From: Bacillus sp. EB106-08-02-XG196
GTDB taxonomy: Bacteria > Bacillota > Bacilli > Bacillales > Cytobacillaceae
NCBI RefSeq assembly: GCF_013396335.1
Contig: NZ_JABWSY010000029.1
Coordinates: 1 to 37,775, forward strand
Direction of reading: 5' to 3'
Length of the DNA stretch: 37,775 nucleotides
Shown: positions 31,343 to 37,775 of the stretch, one piece after another
Layout: every line of letters begins with the position of its first letter
Position numbering within the stretch: position 1 is the stretch's first letter
The notes under the pieces: generated by a model
What the model was told of the DNA's origin: nothing
Seen by the model: only the letters and a program-made list of their open reading frames with translations
The model's database searches: none
Position numbers and translations under genes: made by a program

Positions 31343-32542
31343 CTACAAACAACCCTCAGAGCTGGAACCCGATACTACTGACTGCTTGTCTAATGTCTCA
31401 ATAAATCGCTGGATCCGTTTCATTCCCTCTTCCAGCATTGGCATAGCATAAGCGTAGGAGATGCGTATGTAGCCTTCCCCATGTTTGGTGAACGTACTGC
31501 CTGGAACAACGGCAACTCCACCTTCGTGCAATAGCCTTGTCGCGAATTCATAAGACGGCATTCCAAACTGTTGAATAGACGGAAAGATATAGAACGCACC
31601 ATTTGGTTTTACCACATCAAGTCCCATACTTGTGAGACGTTCGTAGACAAAATCTCGTCGTTTGATATATTCAACATTCATTTCTGAAGGAACATTCCGG
31701 CAGGAAGTCAGTGCTTCAATCCCAGCATACTGACTTGGCAAAGTCGCACAAATCGAGTTATACAAGTGTACCTTCACAACATGCTGCATAAGCCTTTCTG
31801 GTCCTAAGGTAAATCCAATTCTCCATCCCGTCATGGAATGCGATTTTGATAATCCATGGATGAGAAAAAGTCGATCACGCAGCTGTGGGTAGGATGCAAA
31901 GGAGCGGTGTTCACCTGTGAAAGTGTTTTCACTGTAAATTTCATCAGAGACGATATATATATCCAGATTTTCTAGTACAGAAACAAGTTGGTCCATCAAT
32001 TCAGGATCAATTGTAACACCCGTTGGATTTGATGGGTAATTCAGCAGGATTGCTTTTGTTTTTGGTGTCACCATCGCTAACAGCCGTTCCGGCGATGGAA
32101 GGAAGCCTGTATCCGCTGTATCAAAGTAAACGACCTTTGCCCCGCACAGTTCAATGATTGGTTCGTATCCGGAATAGATTGGAGCTGGAATAATCACTTC
32201 GTCGTCCTCTTCAAGAATGGTTCGAAATACAGAATCTATTCCTTCACTTGCTCCATTGGTAATGATTACCTCGGTTTCAGGATTATATGAAAAACCGTAC
32301 GTATCCTCGAAAAACGAAGCTGCTGCCTTTCTTAACTCAAGTAGGCCAGCATTATGAGAATAGCCTGTTTGGTTATTTTCAATGGCACGAATCCCTGCGT
32401 TTTTCACAGCATCAGGCGTTGGAAAATCAGGCTGTCCAATGGTCAAATTAATTGCATTCGGGAAATGAATCAATTGATTGGAAAATTGCCGGATTCCAGG
32501 GACTTCCAATCGCTTTGCTTTTTGATTAATAGATAATGGCAT
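31343..32542 (-). CDS. PLP-dependent aminotransferase, class I/II (PatA-like)
   Basis: 399 residues from ATG 32542, chosen because AGGAAAGGTGA precedes it; a GTG nine codons upstream lacks a ribosome site. Fold-type I marks: NAINLTIGQPDFPTP, YPSNPTG, IVSDEIYSE and the Schiff-base lysine in LIHGLSKSHSMTGWRIGF, with the carboxylate arginine in YIRISYA. It looks like the PatA/aspartate-type subgroup. In the TRAP operon it may move nitrogen from or to the imported compound or its keto-acid product. It lies about 110 bases after dctM. Substrate unknown. Confidence 0.85.
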   Translation of the reverse strand: MPLSINQKAKRLEVPGIRQFSNQLIHFPNAINLTIGQPDFPTPDAVKNAGIRAIENNQTGYSHNAGLLELRKAAASFFEDTYGFSYNPETEVIITNGASEGIDSVFRTILEEDDEVIIPAPIYSGYEPIIELCGAKVVYFDTADTGFLPSPERLLAMVTPKTKAILLNYPSNPTGVTIDPELMDQLVSVLENLDIYIVSDEIYSENTFTGEHRSFASYPQLRDRLFLIHGLSKSHSMTGWRIGFTLGPERLMQHVVKVHLYNSICATLPSQYAGIEALTSCRNVPSEMNVEYIKRRDFVYERLTSMGLDVVKPNGAFYIFPSIQQFGMPSYEFATRLLHEGGVAVVPGSTFTKHGEGYIRISYAYAMPMLEEGMKRIQRFIETLDKQSVVSGSSSEGCL

Positions 32543-32652
32543 ATTTTTCACCTTTCCTGATGAATTCACTTTTAGATATTGTTAAGGGCGTCCAAAAATT
32601 ATCTAAAACATTTTAGGCACCCTATTTGATTACAGCTTTTTAAAGGTAAGTT

Positions 32653-33936
32653 TTATTCAAATAAGCCTGGCAGCCATAGTGATAGTTCAGGAACATACGT
32701 AATGACAAGCAAACAGATTATCATAGAAATCATGAATGGTATAATCGCTCGGACAATACGTTCGAACTTTACCTTTCCGACGCTTGAAGCAACGAAAAGA
32801 TTGACACCAAGCGGCGGAGTAATGAAGCCAATAGCAAGGTTTGCAACGAGTATTACTCCGAAATGAATAGGATCAACACCAACTGCAGTCACAATTGGCA
32901 GCAAAATAGGCGTTAATACAACTAGGGCCGAGATTGTGTCAATAAACATTCCAACTATTAATAGTAAAATATTAATGGCGAGTAAAATAACCACTGGGCT
33001 CGATGAAAGATCAGTAAGGAAACCAGAAATGTCGTTTGGAATTTGTTCGAGCGTCATAAAATAGGCGAATGATACGGATAACCCGATGATGATCATCGTT
33101 GTCGCATTAATGATGACCGCTTCACGAAAGCTCTCAAAGATGCTCTGCCAAGTTAATTCTTTGTAGACAAACTTCCCAATTGCTAAGGCGTATACAACAG
33201 CAACAACGGCGGCTTCTGTCGGCGAGAAAATCCCACCGTAAATACCTCCTAAGATAATGACAGGGATTAACAGCGCCCATTTTGCGTCACTTGTTGCTTT
33301 CCAAACACTTTTAAAATCCATTCTCTTTACATGTTCGGGTTTGTATCCATTTTTTTTCGAAATGATATAGGATGTAATCATTAATCCAATTCCTATGAGT
33401 AGTCCTGGAATAACTCCAGCTAAAAATAAACTTCCAACTGATACGCTTCCGATCACTCCATATAATACAAACGGGATACTTGGTGGAATAATGACACCAA
33501 TGGATCCGGCAGAGGCTGAAACAGCAGCAGCAAATCCGCCATCATACCTTTTGGCAACCATCGCAGGGATCATGAATCCGCCAATTGCAGCAACGGTTGC
33601 TGGCCCCGACCCAGAGATCGCCGCAAAGAACATACAAGCAACGATTGTGACCATCGATAATCCGCCAGTCATCCAGCCAACCATCGCAGTTGCTAAATCA
33701 AGCAGGCGTTTTGACACCCCGCCTTTTCCCATTAGGATCCCTGCGAGCATGAAAAAGGGAATAGCCAAAAGCGGGAAGGAGTCGAGGGAAGTGAACGCTT
33801 TTTGTGTAATGATATCAAGTGGTAATGTTGAACCAAAGTAAATAGCAACGAGGGCGGATACTCCTAATGAAATGGCTATCGGTACCCCAATCAATAAACA
33901 AATGAATAATGTTCCGAATAATAATCCGACCGTCAT
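32653..33936 (-). CDS. dctM: TRAP transporter large permease, DctM type
   Basis: 427 residues, about 12 membrane helices. It has the DctM phrases PLLAIPFFMLAGILMGKGGVSKRLLDLA, GSGPATVAAIGGFMIPAM, and GLMVTPLGV-like GFITPPLGVNLFVASSV. It drives sodium-coupled uptake of organic acids together with DctQ and the binding protein. Its start overlaps the dctQ stop by four bases, showing translational coupling. Located mid-operon. Confidence 0.92.
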   Translation of the reverse strand: MTVGLLFGTLFICLLIGVPIAISLGVSALVAIYFGSTLPLDIITQKAFTSLDSFPLLAIPFFMLAGILMGKGGVSKRLLDLATAMVGWMTGGLSMVTIVACMFFAAISGSGPATVAAIGGFMIPAMVAKRYDGGFAAAVSASAGSIGVIIPPSIPFVLYGVIGSVSVGSLFLAGVIPGLLIGIGLMITSYIISKKNGYKPEHVKRMDFKSVWKATSDAKWALLIPVIILGGIYGGIFSPTEAAVVAVVYALAIGKFVYKELTWQSIFESFREAVIINATTMIIIGLSVSFAYFMTLEQIPNDISGFLTDLSSSPVVILLAINILLLIVGMFIDTISALVVLTPILLPIVTAVGVDPIHFGVILVANLAIGFITPPLGVNLFVASSVGKVKFERIVRAIIPFMISMIICLLVITYVPELSLWLPGLFE

Positions 33937-34427
33937 CCGATAATCTCCTCACTTTCCGGCTTCTCATAGTCCCCTCTCCAAATATCCACTAATTGCTGGA
34001 TCAACCGGACTGCCATTCCGGCACCTCCAATTGGAACGGCCAAGTAAGCAATCCAAATGGGAATCTGCAGGGCAGGAGTAAGCTGTCCATGTTCGAAGCT
34101 TGCAATAACTAAATTTGTCCCAAATACAGCCAAAAATAAAGAAATAAAAAACCAAATAAGAACACCTAAACCTTCAAGTATTTTGCGGGGAGTACCATGA
34201 AAACGAGTGATAAACGCCTCAACGCGTATATGTTGACGGAGCTTAACTGCATAACTTGCTCCAATCCACACTTGGAAAATATGTATATAACGGGCGAGTT
34301 CTTCTGTCCAGCTAGGTGCTGTTTGAAACACATAACGCCCAATTACCTGACCAAAAATGAGCAAAACCATAAGTGCCAGGGTTAAAACTAATATGATTTC
34401 TTCGAAACGGGCGAATTTTTTCACCAT
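33933..34427 (-). CDS. dctQ: TRAP transporter small permease, DctQ type
   Basis: 164 residues, four membrane helices, with the family marks GRYVFQTAPSWTEELARYIHIFQVWIGASYAVK. It forms the membrane part with DctM. It starts 61 bases after dctP, behind a strong hairpin (34453-34481) that probably lowers its expression relative to the binding protein. Confidence 0.9.
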   Translation of the reverse strand: MVKKFARFEEIILVLTLALMVLLIFGQVIGRYVFQTAPSWTEELARYIHIFQVWIGASYAVKLRQHIRVEAFITRFHGTPRKILEGLGVLIWFFISLFLAVFGTNLVIASFEHGQLTPALQIPIWIAYLAVPIGGAGMAVRLIQQLVDIWRGDYEKPESEEIIG

Positions 34428-34452
34428 TTATTCTCACATCCTTTAATTAATA

Positions 34453-34481
34453 AGGAATCAAGACAGTGAATCTTGATTCCT
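34453..34481 (-). promoter_or_regulatory. Intercistronic hairpin between dctP and dctQ
   Basis: Perfect 11-bp arms AGGAATCAAGA/TCTTGATTCCT with a 7-base loop, followed leftwards by TATTAATTAA rather than a T tract. Such hairpins protect the upstream message or partly terminate, giving more binding protein than permease. Confidence 0.65.
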
Positions 34482-34488
34482 CCTTTGT

Positions 34489-35511
34489 CTACTTATTTGC
34501 AGCCAATGCTTTATTAACTAATTCTTCGCCAATTTCAGGAACATATTGGTCATAAACTGATTTTGCAGCTTCACGGAATAGTTCACGCTGCTCAGCTGTC
34601 AGTTCATTTACCTTCATGCCGTTTTCTTTTAATTTTTCTAAAAATTCAACATCCTGCTTTTGTGCAATTTCACGCTGCTCTGTACGGTATTCTTCAGATG
34701 CTTTAACGACTAATTCCTGCAAATTTTTAGGAAGACCATTATAAAAATCATTATTCATAAGAAGAATCGTTGCCGCGTAAACGTGACCAGTCATAGTTAG
34801 GTAATCTTGTACTTCGTAAAATTTATTCGTGTAGTAAAGAGAGATTGGTGATTCCATTGCATCATATGTTTTTTGCTGTAAAGCAGTATATAGTTCACCA
34901 AAGGCAAATGGTGAAGCATTCGCACCAAAAGATTTGAAGGTATCAGTATGAACTGGATTTTCTAATGTACGGAATTTTAGACCTTTTAAATCTTCTGGTT
35001 TTTCAATCGCTCCTGTATTATTTGACATGTTTCGGAAACCATTTTCAGCAAATACAAGTCCTTTTAAATCATTCGTCTCTAACTCTTTTAATAATTCTTG
35101 TCCAAGTTCACCATCGAGTGCTTTGTATGCAGCTTTGTTGTCATTGAAAAGGAATGGCAAGTCGAACACTAAGAATTTCTTGTTGAATGAAGCAAGCGGA
35201 GCTAAAGCTGGAATCGTCATTTCAATATTACCAAGCTGTACAGCTTCAATGGCTTCACGGTCTGAGGCATAAAGCTGTCCATTTGGATACAGTTCAACTT
35301 TCAAACGGCCGTCTGATTCTTTTTCCAGTTTTTCTTTATACGTTACTGCTGCAAGATGTGAAGATTGTTCTTCTGATACTAAGTAAGCAATACGGATGGT
35401 ATGTACTTCCTTCTCTCCGCCTTTACCTGATGTCTGAGCGCTTTCCTTTGGTCTGCCGCAGCCTGCAATAACTAGAATACTGACGATTAAAAATAAGAGT
35501 AACTTTTTCAT
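34489..35511 (-). CDS. dctP: TRAP transporter substrate-binding lipoprotein, DctP type
   Basis: 340 residues. A lipoprotein signal MKKLLLFLIVSILVIAGC ends in a lipobox cysteine at 18. The binding domain follows, with GNIEMTIPALAPLASF, the family's carboxylate-binding arginine in LKGLKFRTLENPVH and FGELYTALQQKTYDAMESP. It captures an organic acid outside the cell. The start overlaps the stop of the GntR gene by four bases (ATGA), so regulator and transporter are one operon. The ligand cannot be read, but the arginine requires a carboxylate. Confidence 0.92.
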   Translation of the reverse strand: MKKLLLFLIVSILVIAGCGRPKESAQTSGKGGEKEVHTIRIAYLVSEEQSSHLAAVTYKEKLEKESDGRLKVELYPNGQLYASDREAIEAVQLGNIEMTIPALAPLASFNKKFLVFDLPFLFNDNKAAYKALDGELGQELLKELETNDLKGLVFAENGFRNMSNNTGAIEKPEDLKGLKFRTLENPVHTDTFKSFGANASPFAFGELYTALQQKTYDAMESPISLYYTNKFYEVQDYLTMTGHVYAATILLMNNDFYNGLPKNLQELVVKASEEYRTEQREIAQKQDVEFLEKLKENGMKVNELTAEQRELFREAAKSVYDQYVPEIGEELVNKALAANK

Positions 35512-36176
35512 TTACTTTCCTCCTTATGGAAATAACTTAAAAATCGATTTTCTACGTTTTGCATATGTTCAAGCATGTTAACTTTTGCTAGCGAAACATC
35601 TTTAGCTTCTAGTGCTTCGGTAATCTTTACATGTTCTTCGTAGGCTTCGTATGCACTCATCTGTAATGTGTTCGATAAAACAAGGAATGCGCGGTTGATT
35701 CCCGTATTCATTTGATGAATCAATTCGGTGAATTTTGAGTTTCGGTTTCTCGATGCAAGGATCAAATGGAATTCTCGGTCCAATTCAATGAAATCATGGA
35801 ATTGGTTGTTGGTAACCGCTTCCAATTGAACTTCTAAATTCCCACGTAACTCATTAATGATGTCCTCATCCAACGTTGCGGTAACTTTTTCAATATTGTA
35901 AATTTCTAACACGCGTCGAAGTTCCATATACTCGAGTGAATCTTCTATTGTGAATGTTGCAACGGTCGCCGGGCGTCCTTTATGCAGCACAATAAGGCCC
36001 TCCACTGCTAACCTTCTAAGTGCTTCCCGAAGTGGAGTACGGCTAATGCCCAGGTCACTGGCTAATCTTTCTTCAGGTAATTCTTCCTCTGGTGCAAGTT
36101 CAGCTGAGATAATCGCTTTTTTTAATAAGTTATAAGCTTGGTCAGCCAATGAAACATTCTGATTAATTTTCCTCAC
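35508..36176 (-). CDS. FadR-subfamily GntR regulator (2), first gene of the TRAP operon
   Basis: 222 residues from GTG 36176, chosen because TGAGGG lies eight bases upstream; a GTG at 36191 would leave almost no space from GAGGGAA. The winged helix reads LPEERLASDLGISRTPLREALRRLAVEGLI, and the wing KGRPATVATFT. The FCD domain has ELDREFHLIL and the late histidines in EEHVKITEAL and MLEHMQNV. It heads the TRAP operon and overlaps dctP by four bases. A wide palindrome at its transcript start suggests autorepression relieved by the transported acid. It is related to, but clearly distinct from, the regulator at 27769. Confidence 0.88.
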   Translation of the reverse strand: MRKINQNVSLADQAYNLLKKAIISAELAPEEELPEERLASDLGISRTPLREALRRLAVEGLIVLHKGRPATVATFTIEDSLEYMELRRVLEIYNIEKVTATLDEDIINELRGNLEVQLEAVTNNQFHDFIELDREFHLILASRNRNSKFTELIHQMNTGINRAFLVLSNTLQMSAYEAYEEHVKITEALEAKDVSLAKVNMLEHMQNVENRFLSYFHKEESK

Positions 36177-36197
36177 AGGTTCAACCCTCACTTCCCT

Positions 36198-36214
36198 CTG
36201 TATACTGTATACAG
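36198..36214. promoter_or_regulatory. Operator of the second GntR regulator
   Basis: CTGTATAC-T-GTATACAG, perfect 8-bp arms with one central base. It overlaps the predicted transcript start of the TRAP operon and lies in the shared region with the GlcD-type gene, so one site may control both. Confidence 0.7.
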
Positions 36215-36216
36215 CT

Positions 36217-36245
36217 ATGATAAATTATGCTAATCTATTTGTAAA
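36217..36245 (-). promoter_or_regulatory. Promoter of the TRAP operon
   Basis: Read leftwards: TTTACA (36245-36240), exactly 17 bases, TATCAT (36222-36217). The start point near 36209 lies inside the operator at 36198-36214. Confidence 0.6.
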
Positions 36246-36285
36246 TATAAATTTTTTGACTATTTTAAAGATTAGGGGGATTTTT

Positions 36286-37647
36286 ATGTTTATCCAACAA
36301 CTAATTGAGCGCCTAGGGAGTGATAAAGTCAGCCAAAACGAAACTGAATTGTTCCGCCACAGCAAAGATGAATCCTTTCATGAAGCAGTAGAGCCGGACG
36401 TGGTCTGCTTTCCAGTAAGTCGAGAAGATGTGGAAGTAATTATGAAAGTGGCAAGGGAATACAAGGTTCCAGTCACAGCGTTTGGAGCTGGTTCAGGATT
36501 AGAAGGTCAAGTTGTCCCTATAAAAAAGGGGATTTCCGTAAATTTTGAAAAAATGAATACGGTAGTAAAATTTTCACCTGAAGATTTAACGATTACAGTG
36601 CAGCCTGGAATGACAAGGTTACAATTAAATAAGCTAGTCAATCGGCACGGGTTGATGTTTCCAATAGACCCCGGAGCGGACGCAACGATTGGCGGGATGG
36701 TTGCAACGAATGCGAGTGGAACGACAGCGGTACGATACGGATCAACGCGGGATCAGCTGCTCGATTTAGAAGTTGTATTAGCGAATGGAACCGTGATTCA
36801 TACAGGTTCACATGCCAAAAAGTCATCTTCTGGCTATCATTTGACAGGTCTGTTTGCTGGGTCGGAAGGTACCTTAGGCATCATCACAGAAATTACCTTA
36901 CGTCTTCATGGGATTCCAGAACATACGGTGGCGGCAAAATGCACTTTTGATACACCAAAAGCATGTGCTGAAGCAGCTAAGGCGATTTTACAAAGTGGGA
37001 TTTCAGTTATGCGAATAGAGCTAGTCGATGCAGAGAGTATCTCACAAGTAAATGCGTATGGAGGCTACACCCTCCCTATTAAACACTCACTATTTTTTGA
37101 ATTTGCTGGAACGATGAGTGCAGTTGAAGAAGAAGTGAGTCTTGCAGAACAGTTAATGCGTGAGCTCGGTTGTGAGAATTGGGATGTCGCTCGTGATTCT
37201 AAGGAACGGATGGAACTATGGAAAGCACGCCACGAAATGGCATATGCATACCGGCATATAAAAGGAATGGCGATTACAGGAGCGGATGTATGTGTGCCAA
37301 TTTCACGTCTGCCAGAACTAATCGACTATGCGAGGGAATTAATTCATGAAAGTGGATTGATTGGTGGAATATTAGGTCATGTCGGTGATGGGAACTTCCA
37401 TACCTTGATCGTTTTTGACCCAAAAATACCTGGTGAACAGGAAAAGGCTGAGTATACAAATGAAGCACTTGCAATTAGAGCGATTGAAGTAGGCGGCACG
37501 TGTACGGGCGAACATGGGGTTGGTCTCGGTAAAATGAAATTCCAAGAAATTGAGCACGGAGAAGCAGTTGTTATTATGAAGCAAATAAAGCAATTACTAG
37601 ATCCTGAAGGATTGTTAAATCCCGGGAAAATATTTACTACAGATTGA
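36286..37647 (+). CDS. GlcD-type FAD-linked 2-hydroxyacid oxidase/dehydrogenase
   Basis: 453 residues from ATG 36286, chosen because TTAGGGGGA lies just before it; the longer frame from 36217 runs through the promoter region. The FAD-binding PCMH domain has TAFGAGSGLEGQVVPIKKGISV, PIDPGADATIGGMVATNASGT and GSEGTLGIITE. The C-terminal domain has GHVGDGNFHTLI and CTGEHGVGLGKM. Family members oxidise D-lactate, glycolate or other 2-hydroxyacids. It diverges from the TRAP operon and shares its control region. Since a LeuCD-like hydration could yield a D-2-hydroxy-diacid, such a product or a side product is a possible substrate; this is inference. Confidence 0.88.
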   Translation: MFIQQLIERLGSDKVSQNETELFRHSKDESFHEAVEPDVVCFPVSREDVEVIMKVAREYKVPVTAFGAGSGLEGQVVPIKKGISVNFEKMNTVVKFSPEDLTITVQPGMTRLQLNKLVNRHGLMFPIDPGADATIGGMVATNASGTTAVRYGSTRDQLLDLEVVLANGTVIHTGSHAKKSSSGYHLTGLFAGSEGTLGIITEITLRLHGIPEHTVAAKCTFDTPKACAEAAKAILQSGISVMRIELVDAESISQVNAYGGYTLPIKHSLFFEFAGTMSAVEEEVSLAEQLMRELGCENWDVARDSKERMELWKARHEMAYAYRHIKGMAITGADVCVPISRLPELIDYARELIHESGLIGGILGHVGDGNFHTLIVFDPKIPGEQEKAEYTNEALAIRAIEVGGTCTGEHGVGLGKMKFQEIEHGEAVVIMKQIKQLLDPEGLLNPGKIFTTD

Positions 37648-37683
37648 ACCAGGAGAATTATAAGGCAATTTAAATTATATTAA

Positions 37684-37775
37684 TAGCGAACAGTGTCTGG
37701 CACCATAGCCATCAAGCTAAGCGAATAACTTTCAATTTTACCAAAATGGACCTATTCTTTCTTTGAAACCTAAAG
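37684..37775. repeat. Right copy of window-terminal inverted repeat
   Basis: Reverse complement of 2-93: 76 exact bases (37700-37775) and three mismatches in the remaining 16. The inner end AGCGAACAGTGTCTGG is a degenerate arm of the GCGAACAGTGCC palindrome, so palindrome and flank travel together. Confidence 0.9.

Noticed and set aside
36217..36285. Longer GlcD-type start at 36217
   Set aside because: The added residues are encoded by the divergent promoter region and lack a ribosome site; ATG 36286 has one.

Overview
The window looks like the chromosome of a low-GC, spore-former-type Bacillaceae (Bacillus/Neobacillus/Peribacillus-like). The evidence is strong AGGAGG-type ribosome sites, frequent TTG/GTG starts, a RocB-like M20 protein, Rrf2, LacI and FadR-type regulators of bacilli type, and several families of dispersed palindromic repeats between genes. 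No rRNA, tRNA, CRISPR array or intact insertion sequence was seen. The first and last 92 bases are near-perfect inverted copies of each other, so the window either ends in a dispersed repeat at both sides (for example a contig cut at repeats) or is a unit bounded by inverted repeats.

Left half (1-19.7 kb) is a mosaic of mostly single genes separated by repeat-rich spacers: an MFS exporter, a membrane-anchored unknown protein, a small zinc-ribbon protein, a YokE-type PH-domain protein, a LacI regulator, a 51-residue membrane protein, a HEPN-like protein beside a complete tyrosine recombinase, an Rrf2 regulator with a CPYC flavoprotein, a membrane-anchored serine hydrolase, a winged-helix protein, a LysR regulator, a 52-residue protein, an integral membrane protein, a GC-rich and probably foreign ABC exporter pair, an FkbM methyltransferase, and a Phd-antitoxin/Uma2-nuclease fusion with a clear promoter-operator. 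A 320-bp MITE-like element with four internal palindromes lies at 2310-2629.

Right half (19.7-37.7 kb) is a coherent catabolic block. A six-gene leftward operon (27512 to 19771, ended by a terminator at 19709-19740) encodes a CaiB-type CoA-transferase, LeuC- and LeuD-like hydro-lyase subunits, an isochorismatase-fold amidase, and ATP-dependent hydantoinase/oxoprolinase subunits A and B. Facing it are a FadR-type GntR regulator and an HMG-CoA-lyase-family enzyme. A second leftward operon (36176 to 29645) encodes a second GntR regulator, a TRAP transporter (DctP, DctQ, DctM), an aminotransferase and a RocB-like M20 protein. A GlcD-type FAD oxidase diverges from it.

The operators are visible. 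TTGTATACAA occurs as three exact copies and one near copy around the first regulator, the CoA-transferase operon and the lyase. A different, wider palindrome (CTGTATAC-T-GTATACAG) sits at the start of the TRAP operon. My reading is that the block imports an organic acid, probably nitrogen-containing, opens a cyclic amide or imide at the cost of ATP, removes ammonia, hydrates the resulting unsaturated diacid, activates it with CoA and splits it into acetyl-CoA plus a keto acid. The substrate is unknown; methylhydantoin-type and maleate/citraconate-type compounds are both compatible. This combination is the best candidate here for an undescribed system.
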